Positions 20,059-28,603 of a stretch of DNA of 39,225 nt are shown piece after piece (the first letter of the stretch is position 1; each line of letters begins with the position of its first letter). The stretch is taken from positions 1-39,225 of the forward strand of contig NZ_NTGZ01000040.1 in assembly GCF_002551245.1 (NCBI RefSeq), read 5' to 3'. Position numbers and translations under genes: made by a program. Under the pieces are notes generated by a model, which was not told where the DNA came from, searched no databases, and saw only the letters and a list, made by a program, of their open reading frames with translations. The stretch is from Streptomyces sp. rh34 (GTDB lineage: Bacteria > Actinomycetota > Actinomycetes > Streptomycetales > Streptomycetaceae).

Positions 20059-20763
20059 ATGAACACCACCCCCTCCAAGACGACGACCCCGTCCACGACC
20101 ACCCCGCCCGCCGGGACGACCGACCCCGCCGAGGGCACCGCCGACGCCGTCACGGAGGAGGCGACCGCGCAGGACACCCTGGTGAAGGACCCCGCGACGG
20201 ACTCCCCGGTGAAGGACTCCGACACGGAGGGCGCCCTCGGTACGCCGTCCGACGCCCCCGACTCCGGGACGCCCGCTGACGACCTCGCCGGGCAGTCCGA
20301 GGACGATGACGAGGGCGAGGACCTGGAGCCCGACCCCTTCGACGAGGCCCGGCTCGGTGTCGGCGCGGGCGCGGCGGCCGTCGTCTCCACGGCCCTGGGC
20401 GTCGTCGCCCTGACCGGCGCGTGGAGCGGCCGGGTCGCCGCCGAGCGCGAGACGCTCATCGGACAGATCCAGACCTCCGGCGGCGGCAGCGCGGCCCAGC
20501 AGATCTCCGAGATCTACGGGGACGCCTGGCACACCACCGCCCTGGTCAACGGCGTCTTCGCCGTCCTGGCCCTGCTCGTCGGCGTCTTCGTCCTGGTCCG
20601 CCCCGCCTTCGGCGTCCCCTCCGGGCGTCCGCAGCCCACCTGGGTCCGCGCGGTCGCCCTGGCCGGTGTCGCCCTCGGCGTCCTCGGCGTGCTGATCTCC
20701 GCGGGCATGTACCTCGACCTCTTCGTCTCCCTTCCCACGGCGGGCACCCCGGCCGGCGGCTGA
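20059..20763 (+). CDS. Membrane protein with long acidic N-terminal disordered region, unknown function
   Basis: A 234-residue protein I cannot assign to a characterised family. The first ~95 residues are Thr/Pro then Asp/Glu/Ser rich (for example SEDDDEGEDLEPDPFDEA) and should be disordered. Three hydrophobic segments follow: VGAGAAAVVSTALGVVALTGAW, TTALVNGVFAVLALLVGVFVLV and [23 protein letters not shown] short polar extracellular or luminal loop (ERETLIGQIQTSGGG...) separates the first two. The layout resembles many small actinobacterial membrane proteins of unknown role. ATG 20059 is chosen over GTG 20050 because the -10 box ends 7 nt before it. A hairpin at 20811-20826 probably ends transcription. 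Neighbours give no functional hint. Confidence 0.8.
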   Translation: MNTTPSKTTTPSTTTPPAGTTDPAEGTADAVTEEATAQDTLVKDPATDSPVKDSDTEGALGTPSDAPDSGTPADDLAGQSEDDDEGEDLEPDPFDEARLGVGAGAAAVVSTALGVVALTGAWSGRVAAERETLIGQIQTSGGGSAAQQISEIYGDAWHTTALVNGVFAVLALLVGVFVLVRPAFGVPSGRPQPTWVRAVALAGVALGVLGVLISAGMYLDLFVSLPTAGTPAGG

Positions 20764-20810
20764 CACCGGGGCACAGCCCCGTACGGCACGGCCTAAGGCC
20801 TCCGCCCACC

Positions 20811-20826
20811 CCTCGGACACCCGAGG
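20811..20826. terminator. Hairpin downstream of the membrane protein gene
   Basis: CCTCGG (20811-20816), loop ACAC, CCGAGG (20821-20826). On each side lie similar GGCC-TAA-GGCC elements (20791 and about 20830) that could extend the structure. It is a plausible terminator without a T-tract. Confidence 0.5.
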
Positions 20827-20990
20827 CCCGGCCCTAAGGCCCCCACCGCCGCGAAGATGCGGAACTCGCCCGATGCGGCACCCCCTCCTGGCCGACGACA
20901 GTGGACCCACAGCGAACACAGGGGCCCGGCCGACCCGGCCCGGCACCCCTCCGGTCCGCTGCCACGACCAGGAACCAGGGGTTGCCCACC

Positions 20991-21164
20991 ATGTACGAGT
21001 ACGAGCTCTACCGCTCCACCTCCGCCGAGCTGATCCGCCGGGCCGACACCGAGCGGGAGATCGGCCGGGCACGCCTCGCCCGCCGGGCCGCCCGCCGCTC
21101 CGGACGCGGTGATCCCGAAGGGAAGGTGGTGGAGGACCGCACCCGCTTCGCTCCCGCCGCCTGA
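20991..21164 (+). CDS. Small basic protein (57 aa) upstream of LAL regulator, unknown function
   Basis: A 57-residue protein beginning MYEYELYRSTSAELIRRADT and continuing with an Arg/Ala-rich helix (EREIGRARLARRAARRSGRG), then a short polar tail. It has no signal peptide, membrane segment or known motif, and the central stretch looks like an amphipathic, nucleic-acid-binding-type helix. The ATG is preceded by AGGAACCAGGGG, a loose ribosome site. It ends just before the open frame of the large LuxR regulator (143 nt before the preferred start, 2 nt before the longest possible start). This suggests a joint transcript. I believe similar small proteins occur in other streptomycetes at this position, but that is from memory. 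Confidence 0.65.
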   Translation: MYEYELYRSTSAELIRRADTEREIGRARLARRAARRSGRGDPEGKVVEDRTRFAPAA

Positions 21165-21307
21165 CGATGTCCCGGCCGGGGAGCACCACCGCACCGGTCG
21201 CCGGTCCCGCCGACGCCCCCGCCGCATCGGGCGCGGCGGGCCCGGACCGTACCGGGAGCATGATCACCGTCCGCGAAAAGGGTGCCGCCGCCTCGTACGC
21301 GTATGCG

Positions 21308-24300
21308 ATGCTCGGCGGCGTGGAGACCAGGTCAGTCAGCCCCGTGTTCATCGGGCGCGCCGAGGAGTTCGCCGCGCTCACCGAGGCGCTCGCGCGGGCC
21401 GCGTCCGGCGACCCGCAGGCACTGCTGATCGGCGGCGAGGCCGGCGTCGGCAAGACCCGCCTGGTCGAGCGGTTCGTCACGGCGGCCGAACGGCGCGGCG
21501 CCGTCGTCGCCGTCGGGTCCTGCGTCGAGATCGGAGCCGACGGACTGCCGTTCGCCCCCTTCCCCACCGCCCTGCGCGCCCTGCGACGGGCCCTGCCCGA
21601 GGAGATGGCCGCCGCCTGCGCCGGCCAGGAGGGCGAGCTGGCCCGGCTCCTGCCCGAACTGGGCGAGGTCCGCCGGGACACGACCGACGAGCACAGCATC
21701 GCCCGCCTCTTCGAACTCACCGTACGGCTGCTGGAGCGGATCTCCGCCGAACACGTGGTCGTCCTCGTGCTGGAGGACCTGCACTGGGCGGACGCCTCCA
21801 CCCGGCACCTGCTCGCCTACCTCTTCCGTGCCCTGGGCAGCGGCCGCCTCATGGTCGTCGGCACCTACCGCGCCGACGACATCCACCGCCGCCACCCCCT
21901 GCGACCGCTCCTCGCCGAGCTGGACCGGCTGCGCACCGTCACCCGCGTCGAACTCGACCGGTTCAGCCACGACGAGGTCGGCCGCCAGCTCGCCGGCATC
22001 CTCGCCGAGACCCCCGAGGCGGCACTCGTCGACGAGATCTTCGACCGCTCCGACGGCAACGCCTTCTTCGTCGAGGAGCTGGCCCGCTCCCTGGAGTGCT
22101 GCGGCGACAGCTCCGGCCTGACCGAATCGCTCCGCGACCTCCTGCTCGTCCGCGTGGAGGCGCTCCCCGAGCACGCCCAGCGGATCGCCGGGCTGGTCGC
22201 CGAGGGCGGCTCCTTCGTCGAACACGAACTGCTGGCCACCGTCGCCGGACTGGGCGAGGACGACCTCGACGAGGCCCTGCGCGCGGCCGTCGGCGCCAAC
22301 CTGCTGCAACCGGCGCCCGACAACGACGGCTACCGCTTCCGGCACTCCCTGGTCCGCGAGGCCGTCAGCGACGACCTGCTGCCCGGTGAACGCACCCGCG
22401 TCAACCGCCGGTACGCCGAAGCCCTGGAGGCCGACCCCTCCCTCGTCCGGGACGACGAACGCGCCACCCGCCTCGCCAGCTACTGGTACGCCGCCCACGA
22501 CGCCGCCAAGGCCCTGCCCGCCGTGCTCCGGGCCGCCGTCGAGGCCCGCCGCCGCTACGCCTACTCCGAGCAACTGAGACTGCTGGAACGGGCGATGGAG
22601 CTCTGGGACGACGTCCCCGACGCGGTGCTCGCCACGCTGCGCCCCTTCGACTACGCGGAGGTCTACCCGGCCTCCGGCTGCGACCCGGAGAACACACCGC
22701 TGCGCTACCTGGACGTGATGGCCGAGGCGACCGTCGCCGCCCACTTCGGCGGTGACCGCAAACGCGCCCTCGCCATCTCCAAGAAGGCGATGCGGGTCCT
22801 GGCGTCCGAGGCCGACCCGCTGCGCGAGGCCTGGTTCTGGGTGCAGCGCAGCCGGCTGATGCAGGGGCTCGACAAGGGGGACGGCTGGGAGGAGCTGGCC
22901 ACCGCGCAGGAACTGGTGCGCGGACTGCCGCCGTCCCCGGTGCAGGCCGACGTCCTGACCAATGTGGCCAGTTGGCGGGCGCTGCACCAGCCGGGCCCGC
23001 AGGCGCTCGCCGACAGCGACCGCGCGGTGGAGTACGCCCGGCTCGTCGGCGACGAGTACATCGAGCTGCACGCCCGCCTCACCCGGGGCTGGCTCACCGC
23101 GGACGCGGGCGGCGTCGAGGACGGCCTCGCCGAGATGTACGCGGTCCGGGACCGTGCCGAGAAGCTGCACCTGATGAACCTCCTCGGCCGGGTCAGCGTG
23201 AACCTGCCCTCCTCGCTCGAAGCGATGGGCCGCTCGCTGGAGGCCGTCGCGGCCGCCGACCACGGCATCGAGATCTGCCACAGCCACGGCCTGGCCGACT
23301 CCGGGGCCTGGGTGTACGCCAACCAGGCGCAGTCCCTGTTCTCCCTGGGGCACTGGACCCAGAGCGAGGCCGCCGCCGCGTCCGCCGGGCGCCTCGCCCT
23401 GGCCTCCAAGGCGAAGGGGCTCGCCGCCCTGCGTCGTACCGAACTGGCCGTCGCCCGCGGAGACTTCGCCGAGGCGGAGGAGCTGCTCGCCCTGACCCGC
23501 AAGCACTTCGGCCAGCGCGATCCGCAGCCCCAGCACCTGATCGCCCCCGTCCGGCACACCATGCTGCTGGCCGCCTCACAGGGCAGGCTCCCCGAGGCGC
23601 GGGCCGCGTTCGAGGAACTGGCCCGGCACGGCTTCCCGCCCGGCACCCAGCGCTACGCCCTGCCGCTGCTCCAGACCGCCGCCATGATCGAGGCGGACGC
23701 CCGCGGGCTGCCCGCCGCCGAACCGGACCGCCCGGAGCTGCTCGCGCTGATCCGCCGGTGCGTGAAGAGCCTCCCGATGCTCGTCCCCGTGTGGGCGGCC
23801 CACGGCGTCCTCATCGACGCGGAGCTGGCCCGCGCCGACGGCACGGACACCCCCGGTCACTGGGCGCGTGCCGCCGAGGCCTTCGGGCCGCTGAGCCGCC
23901 CCTACGAACTGGCCCAGATCCACCGCCGCTGGGCGGAGTCCCTGCTCATCGCCCCCGGCGACCGGTCCACCGCCACGACCCTGCTGCACCGCGCCCAGGA
24001 GGCCGCGCAGCGGCTCGGCGCGCGCCCGCTCGCCGAGGCGGTCGAACAGCTGGCCGCCCGCGCCCGCATCCCCCTGGACGGCTCCGGCCCGGCACCCGGG
24101 CCAGGGACCCACCCGGCCGTCCTGACCGCCGTGCCCGCCGCAGGGAGCCCCGAGGGGCGGTCGGCCGACGAGCAGGACCCCGCCATCGCCGCCGTGGCGT
24201 CCTTCGGGCTCACCCCGCGCGAGCAGGACGTGCACCGGCTGGTCGCGGCCGGGCACACCAACCGCAGGATCGCCGAGGAGCTGTTCATCTCGCCGAAGAC

Positions 24301-24403
24301 CGCGAGCGTGCACGTCTCCAACATCCTGGCCAAGCTCGGCGTCTCCAGCCGCGGCGAGGCGGCCGCCCTCGCCCACCGCCTCCGGCTCTACCCGGCCGCG
24401 TAG
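21308..24403 (+). CDS. Large ATP-binding LuxR-family (LAL) transcriptional regulator
   Basis: A LAL regulator of about 1031 residues: N-terminal AAA/STAND ATPase, long helical repeat region, and C-terminal LuxR DNA-binding domain. The Walker A loop is GGEAGVGKTRLVE (about 42-54) and Walker B is VVLVLEDLHWAD. The middle (~250-940) is Ala/Leu-rich helical and TPR-like. The HTH reads LTPREQDVHRLVAAGHTN, RRIAEELFISPKTASVHVSN and ILAKLGVSSRGEAAA, with all expected positions. The frame is open from 21167, but the first ~47 residues are low-complexity. I prefer ATG 21308 (MLGGVETRSVSPVFIGR) because it begins at the conserved ATPase edge; neither start has a clear ribosome site. It ends 3 nt from the convergent DUF6191 stop. 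Inducer and targets are unknown. Confidence 0.92.
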   Translation: MLGGVETRSVSPVFIGRAEEFAALTEALARAASGDPQALLIGGEAGVGKTRLVERFVTAAERRGAVVAVGSCVEIGADGLPFAPFPTALRALRRALPEEMAAACAGQEGELARLLPELGEVRRDTTDEHSIARLFELTVRLLERISAEHVVVLVLEDLHWADASTRHLLAYLFRALGSGRLMVVGTYRADDIHRRHPLRPLLAELDRLRTVTRVELDRFSHDEVGRQLAGILAETPEAALVDEIFDRSDGNAFFVEELARSLECCGDSSGLTESLRDLLLVRVEALPEHAQRIAGLVAEGGSFVEHELLATVAGLGEDDLDEALRAAVGANLLQPAPDNDGYRFRHSLVREAVSDDLLPGERTRVNRRYAEALEADPSLVRDDERATRLASYWYAAHDAAKALPAVLRAAVEARRRYAYSEQLRLLERAMELWDDVPDAVLATLRPFDYAEVYPASGCDPENTPLRYLDVMAEATVAAHFGGDRKRALAISKKAMRVLASEADPLREAWFWVQRSRLMQGLDKGDGWEELATAQELVRGLPPSPVQADVLTNVASWRALHQPGPQALADSDRAVEYARLVGDEYIELHARLTRGWLTADAGGVEDGLAEMYAVRDRAEKLHLMNLLGRVSVNLPSSLEAMGRSLEAVAAADHGIEICHSHGLADSGAWVYANQAQSLFSLGHWTQSEAAAASAGRLALASKAKGLAALRRTELAVARGDFAEAEELLALTRKHFGQRDPQPQHLIAPVRHTMLLAASQGRLPEARAAFEELARHGFPPGTQRYALPLLQTAAMIEADARGLPAAEPDRPELLALIRRCVKSLPMLVPVWAAHGVLIDAELARADGTDTPGHWARAAEAFGPLSRPYELAQIHRRWAESLLIAPGDRSTATTLLHRAQEAAQRLGARPLAEAVEQLAARARIPLDGSGPAPGPGTHPAVLTAVPAAGSPEGRSADEQDPAIAAVASFGLTPREQDVHRLVAAGHTNRRIAEELFISPKTASVHVSNILAKLGVSSRGEAAALAHRLRLYPAA

Positions 24404-24406
24404 GCC

Positions 24407-24727
24407 TTACGTCCCGGGCTCCTCGTCCGCACGCCGCTCGGGCCCGCTCACCGGCTTCCCGGGTCTCGGCCGGTCCAGGACGGCGTCCTGCTCGGGCGCG
24501 GCCGGGCGCGTGCGGCCGTTCCGGGGCTCGGCGGCGGCGTCCGGGGGCATGCCGGGAGCGGTTTCCGGGGCCGGGGCGCGGACGGTCACCTTCCCCGAGG
24601 TCAGGTCTATCGGCCCCCGGTTCGGATCGCCGATGCCGAGATCCACCCGGCTCAGCTCCAGCCGCCTCCGCTCTTCCGAGACGTGCTTGCGCCCCGGGGC
24701 GAAGAGCTCCTCGAAGAAATTGAACAC
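24407..24727 (-). CDS. DUF6191-type conserved protein
   Basis: A 106-residue protein starting MFNFFEELFAPGRKHVSEER (GTG start), then RRLELSRVDLGIGDPNRGPI and DLTSGKVTVR, and ending in a Pro/Ala/Glu/Arg-rich disordered tail. The N-terminal half matches the small actinobacterial family I know as DUF6191, of unknown function; I see no catalytic motif. GTG 24727 is chosen because GGGAGGGA lies ~9 nt upstream on the minus strand. An ATG at 24748 lacks a ribosome site and adds residues not typical of the family. It begins 38 nt after the end of the sugar dehydrogenase gene on the same strand, so they may share a transcript. Its stop is 3 nt from the stop of the convergent LAL gene. Confidence 0.75.
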   Translation of the reverse strand: MFNFFEELFAPGRKHVSEERRRLELSRVDLGIGDPNRGPIDLTSGKVTVRAPAPETAPGMPPDAAAEPRNGRTRPAAPEQDAVLDRPRPGKPVSGPERRADEEPGT

Positions 24728-24765
24728 CGGCCGTGCTCCCTCCCACATGCCCCGCGGGCGGGCGG

Positions 24766-25977
24766 CTAGCCAACCTCCACCTGGAGGACCCTGTCGTCCC
24801 CGGGCTTCGGCGTGCCCCGTCCGTCCGTGTTGCTGGTGACCAGCCACAGGCGGTCGCTCCCCGCACTCACCACGGTGCGCAGGCGGCCGTGCTTCTCATC
24901 CAGGAACGACTGGGGGTCCGCATAAGGTTCCTCCGCCTTCTCGCCGGACAGCGGAATGCGCCAGAGCCGCTCGCCGCGCAGCCCGGCCATCCAGATCGAG
25001 CCCTCCGCGTACGCGATCCCGCTGGGGGAGGCCTCGGAGGTCTTCCACTGAGCCACCGGGTCGATGAACCCGTCCTCGCCCTCCCGGCCCTCGACCTCGG
25101 GCCAGCCGTAGTTCCCCCCGGGCTCGATCAGGTTCAGCTCGTCCCAGGTGTTCTGGCCGAACTCGGCGGCCCACAGCCGTTTCCGCGCGTCCCAGGCGAG
25201 CCCCTGCACGTTGCGGTGCCCGTACGAATACACCACCGAGTCCGCCTCCGGATTGCCGTGCACCGGCTCGCCGTCGGGGGTCATCCGCAGGATCTTGCCC
25301 GCCAGCGACTCCTTGTCCTGGGCCAGCCCGGTGTCCCCGGTCTCGCCCGTGCCCGCGTACAGCATCTTGTCCGGGCCGAAGGCGATCCGGCCGCCGTTGT
25401 GGATGCTGCCCTTGGGGATGCCGCGCAGGATGGTGTCCGGGGCCCCCAACTGCTGTCCCGCCGGGCGCTTCTCGTCGTAACTCATGCGGACGATCCGGTT
25501 GTCGGACGTGGTGGTGAAGTAGGCGTACACCAGCTGGTCCGCGCCGAACGTGGAGGAGACGGCGAGCCCGAGCAGCCCGCCCTCGCCGGCCGGGGAGACC
25601 CCGGGCACCGAGCCGAGCAGCGTCCGCTTCCCGTTCTCGCCGTCGATCCGGTGGACCGTGCCCTCGTCGCGCGAGGACACCAGCAGGTCACCGCCCGGCA
25701 GCACGGCCAGGCCCCAGGGCGACTTCAGGCCCTCGGTCAGCGTCGAGACCACCTTCGCCGAGCCCTTCGCGGGCGGCAGATCGGCAGACCGGCTCGGCGA
25801 GGCCGGGGGAGCGGAGCCCCCGGAAGCGCTCGGGGAACCGGCGGGCCGCCCGGACGAACCCCCGTCCCCGTCGCCGGAACACGCGGCGGACAGCAGCAGG
25901 GCGGCCGACGCCAGCAGGGCCACCACCCCCCTGAGCATCGCCGGGGACTGCACAGGTCCGAACAGAGCACCACGCAC
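24766..25977 (-). CDS. Lipoprotein PQQ-type sugar dehydrogenase (GSDH beta-propeller family)
   Basis: A ~403-residue secreted six-bladed beta-propeller of the soluble glucose/sorbosone dehydrogenase family, which oxidises aldose sugars with PQQ as cofactor in characterised members. A signal segment LRGVVALLASAALLLSAACS ends in a lipobox-like cysteine, followed by a Ser/Gly/Pro linker. The propeller carries family motifs SPWGLAVLPGGDLLVSSRD, GEGGLLGLAVS, IHNGGRIAFGPD, YSYGHRNVQGLAWD, FGQNTWDELNLIEPGGNYGW and SPSGIAY. GTG 25977 has AAAGGA 8 nt upstream; ATG 25938 is an alternative that still keeps the signal peptide. Whether this member binds PQQ or oxidises sugar is not proven by sequence. It is upstream of the DUF6191 gene on the same strand. 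Confidence 0.9.
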   Translation of the reverse strand: MRGALFGPVQSPAMLRGVVALLASAALLLSAACSGDGDGGSSGRPAGSPSASGGSAPPASPSRSADLPPAKGSAKVVSTLTEGLKSPWGLAVLPGGDLLVSSRDEGTVHRIDGENGKRTLLGSVPGVSPAGEGGLLGLAVSSTFGADQLVYAYFTTTSDNRIVRMSYDEKRPAGQQLGAPDTILRGIPKGSIHNGGRIAFGPDKMLYAGTGETGDTGLAQDKESLAGKILRMTPDGEPVHGNPEADSVVYSYGHRNVQGLAWDARKRLWAAEFGQNTWDELNLIEPGGNYGWPEVEGREGEDGFIDPVAQWKTSEASPSGIAYAEGSIWMAGLRGERLWRIPLSGEKAEEPYADPQSFLDEKHGRLRTVVSAGSDRLWLVTSNTDGRGTPKPGDDRVLQVEVG

Positions 25978-26108
25978 GGAACCGATCCTTTCGACGGTTG
26001 CCTGACTACCTGTTCCTACACCGCGGCCGGCCCAGGAGTTCCCGATGCGCCCATTCTCCCGCCGCACGGCGGACGACGCCCGGCCCCTCGACGCCCGGCC
26101 CCGTCGAG

Positions 26109-26190
26109 CCTCGGTCCCGTCGACCCTCGGTCCCGTGACGCTCGACCCTCGGTCCCGTGACGCTGGACCCTCAGCCCCGTGACGGCTCAG
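26109..26190. repeat. 22-bp tandem repeat between aldo-keto reductase and sugar dehydrogenase genes
   Basis: Three 22-bp units begin at 26125, 26147 and 26169 (CCTCGGTCCCGTGACGCTCGAC and close variants), preceded by a 16-bp shortened unit at 26109. The last unit runs into the stop codon of the aldo-keto reductase gene (26187-26189). The copies differ by one to several bases, increasingly toward the reductase gene, so this is a small diverged minisatellite. Confidence 0.8.
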
Positions 26191-27185
26191 TCCCACGACT
26201 CGCGGGCGGCGGGCAGGCCGTCGATCTCCGCCAGGTCCCGGTCGTCCAGGACCACCCGCGCCGCCCCCGCGTTCTCCACCGCCCACTGCTCCCGCTTCGC
26301 CCCCGGCACCGGCACCACGTGCGGCCCCTGGCGCAGCACCCACGCCAGCGCCACCTGGGCCACGGTCGCCCCGCGCCGCTCCGCGACCCGCCGCAGCCCG
26401 GCCACCACCGGCTGGTTCGCCGCCATCACCTCCGCCGTGAACCGCGGATGCCTGGCCCGCAGATCCTCCGGCTCGAACCCCTGGCCCGGCTTCAGCGTCC
26501 CGGTCAGATAGCCGCTGCCCAGCGGCATCGCGGCCAGCAGCCCGACCCCGCGCGCCGCGCACCACGGCAGCAGCTCCGCCAGCGCCTCGCGCGACCACAC
26601 CGACAGTTCCGCCTCGACGGCGCTGACCGGGAAGACCTGCTGGATCCGCTCCAGCTGCCGGATCGTTCCCTCATGCGGTCCCGCCCCCGACCGGCGCGGG
26701 GCCCGCGCTCCCACCGCGCACAGCCCGAGCGAGCGCACCTTGCCCGCGGTGACCAGCTCCGCCAGCGCACCCCAGGTCTCCTCCACCGGCACCTCGGGGT
26801 CGGCCCGGTGCAGCTGGTACAGGTCGATCACATCGGTCTGGAGCCGCCGCAGCGAGGCGTCACAGGCCCGCCGGACGTACCCCGGCCGGCCGTTGGCGAC
26901 GATGTGCTGATCGCCCACCAGCAGCCCGCACTTGGTGGAGACGAACGCCTCCTGGCGGCGGCCCTTCAGCGCCCGCCCCACCAGCAGCTCATTGGTGAAC
27001 GGGCCGTACATGTCCGCGGTGTCGAGCAGCCGGACGCCCGCGTCCAGCGCCGCGTGCACCGTCCGCACCGAACGGTCGCCGAGCTGCTGCGAGGCGCTGT
27101 AACCCCAGCTCATCGGCATGCAGCCCAGCCCGACCGCACCCACGGCGAGCCCCGCCGCCCCGATTGTCCTGCTCTCCAACTCCAC
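26187..27185 (-). CDS. Aldo-keto reductase
   Basis: A 332-residue NADPH-dependent aldo-keto reductase (TIM barrel) reducing aldehydes or ketones; relatives include YajO/Tas-type and plant-like AKR13 enzymes. The tetrad is visible: Asp and Tyr in LLDTADMYGPF, Lys in VSTKCGLL, His in DLYQLHRADPEVP. The N-terminal TIGAAGLAVGAVGLGCMPMS and the C-terminal cofactor region (IPGSK-equivalent reads VPVPGAKR, then AVENAGAA) are typical. GTG 27185 (MELESRTIG) has AGGA 8 nt upstream; the frame continues further but that extension is not supported. The stop codon lies within a tandem-repeat unit. It faces divergently from the 2-hydroxyacid dehydrogenase gene. Substrate unknown. Confidence 0.93.
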   Translation of the reverse strand: MELESRTIGAAGLAVGAVGLGCMPMSWGYSASQQLGDRSVRTVHAALDAGVRLLDTADMYGPFTNELLVGRALKGRRQEAFVSTKCGLLVGDQHIVANGRPGYVRRACDASLRRLQTDVIDLYQLHRADPEVPVEETWGALAELVTAGKVRSLGLCAVGARAPRRSGAGPHEGTIRQLERIQQVFPVSAVEAELSVWSREALAELLPWCAARGVGLLAAMPLGSGYLTGTLKPGQGFEPEDLRARHPRFTAEVMAANQPVVAGLRRVAERRGATVAQVALAWVLRQGPHVVPVPGAKREQWAVENAGAARVVLDDRDLAEIDGLPAARESWD

Positions 27186-27452
27186 GAACCCTTTCCTGGA
27201 CGAGCCATTCCGCCTTCCCGTCCGCCGCGGTCCGCGGGCGGCTTTTCCGGGAACGGCGCGAGAGCACGGTCCCGGACCCGGACGGTCACGCCCGTCCGAT
27301 CCACGACGCAGGTCCCTGTCGGGGGAGTTCGGTGAGTGATTGACGGAAGAGTTTGGGCGATGTGACGATACGCCGCTGTCCGGCCCGCACGCACGGATGG
27401 CCGCTCGCGGCCGCTCGTGATCGGACCCTGGAGCGCTCGTACATCCGTCGCA

Positions 27453-27458
27453 TAGCCT
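27453..27458 (+). promoter_or_regulatory. Candidate -10 box, leaderless geometry, 2-hydroxyacid dehydrogenase gene
   Basis: TAGCCT (TANNNT) ends 7 nt before the ATG at 27466, with no Shine-Dalgarno. A second, more distant candidate (TTGACG at 27340-27345 with GACGAT at 27364-27369) would give a ~90-nt leader and is less convincing. Confidence 0.5.
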
Positions 27459-27465
27459 CCTGACC

Positions 27466-28413
27466 ATGACTGCGACGACTGCCCAAGTGTGGCTGCCCTA
27501 CCCGGCCGACGAGATCGACGGGCTGCCCGAGGGCCTCAACTACCTCTTCTGGGACGGTGAACCCGACTACCCCGGAGACCCGGCCGACTGCGCCTACTAC
27601 GTTGTTCCCTACATGAAGGGCCCCGAGGTCGCGGTGCGCCCGCTCGCCTCGATGAGCGCCGTCCAGGTGGTGCAGACGCTCTCCGCGGGCATCGACCACG
27701 TGGAGCCGGGCCTGGGCCTGCTTCCCGCCGGCGTACGGCTCTGCAACGCCCAGGGGGTGCACGAGGCGTCCACCGCCGAACTGACGCTCGCCCTGATCCT
27801 CGCCTCCCTGCGCGGGCTCCCCGGGTTCGTCCACGGCCAGGACAACGAGGAGTGGCGTGCCGGCTTCTACCCGTCGCTCGCCGACAAGTCCGTCCTCATC
27901 GTGGGCTACGGATCCATCGGCTCGGCCATCGAGGACCGGCTCGCCCCCTTCGAGTGCGCGCGGGTGGCGCGCGTCGCGCGCTCCGCACGGACCACCGCAC
28001 GCGGTCCCGTACACACGCTCGACGACCTGCCCGCCCTGCTGCCCGAAGCCGACGTCGTGGTCCTCTCCACTCCGCTGAACCCGTCCACGCAGGGGCTGGT
28101 GGGCGCCGACTTCCTCGCCGCGATGCCCGACGGAGCCCTCCTCGTGAACGTCGCCCGCGGCGGAGTCGTCGACACCAAGGCCCTGTTGTTCGAACTCGAG
28201 TCCGGACGACTCAGGGCCGCACTCGATGTGACCGACCCGGAACCCCTGCCCGCGGGCCATCCTCTCTGGCATGCTCCGAATGTCTTGATCACGCCTCATG
28301 TGGGCGGCAGCACCTCGGCGTTCGAACCGCGCGCCAAGCGGCTGCTGGCCGCACAGCTCACCCGGTTCGCCGACGGAGAGGCCGTGCGCAACGTGGTGAC
28401 CACCACCGGCTGA
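27466..28413 (+). CDS. D-isomer-specific 2-hydroxyacid dehydrogenase
   Basis: A 315-residue NAD(P)-dependent dehydrogenase interconverting 2-oxo acids and D-2-hydroxyacids. It has the split substrate domain (N-terminus including VQTLSAGIDHVEPG), the dinucleotide motif VGYGSIGSAIEDRL (~145-158), and the catalytic trio: Arg in LVNVARGGVVDT, Glu in DVTDPEPLP, His in LITPHVGGSTSAF. The region after the GxGxxG motif is Arg-rich (ARVARVARSARTTAR), which would favour NADP, though this is inference. The substrate cannot be set; glyoxylate/hydroxypyruvate reductases are close relatives. It is divergent from the aldo-keto reductase and 190 bp before the GGDEF-EAL gene. Start supported by the leaderless-type -10 box. 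Confidence 0.93.
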   Translation: MTATTAQVWLPYPADEIDGLPEGLNYLFWDGEPDYPGDPADCAYYVVPYMKGPEVAVRPLASMSAVQVVQTLSAGIDHVEPGLGLLPAGVRLCNAQGVHEASTAELTLALILASLRGLPGFVHGQDNEEWRAGFYPSLADKSVLIVGYGSIGSAIEDRLAPFECARVARVARSARTTARGPVHTLDDLPALLPEADVVVLSTPLNPSTQGLVGADFLAAMPDGALLVNVARGGVVDTKALLFELESGRLRAALDVTDPEPLPAGHPLWHAPNVLITPHVGGSTSAFEPRAKRLLAAQLTRFADGEAVRNVVTTTG

Positions 28414-28603
28414 CCCCGCCGCAGCGGCCACGCTACGGGGCGGTCCGGATGCACGCAGTGCCGCTCACCTCGTCTTTCGTCACGGAGCGTAGAGAAGCTA
28501 TGGCTCTGAGTGACGGATCTGGTGTATCGTCCGGTCCGGGGGGCTGCGCCGTGGAAGGGACGGCGCGGGGGGAGCACCGGAACGCGAGGGGGCGACGGGC
28601 GAT

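Noticed and set aside
21167..21307. N-terminal 47-residue extension of the LAL regulator
   Set aside because: Low-complexity Ala/Pro/Gly sequence without a ribosome site; kept as an alternative only, since the conserved part starts at 21308.
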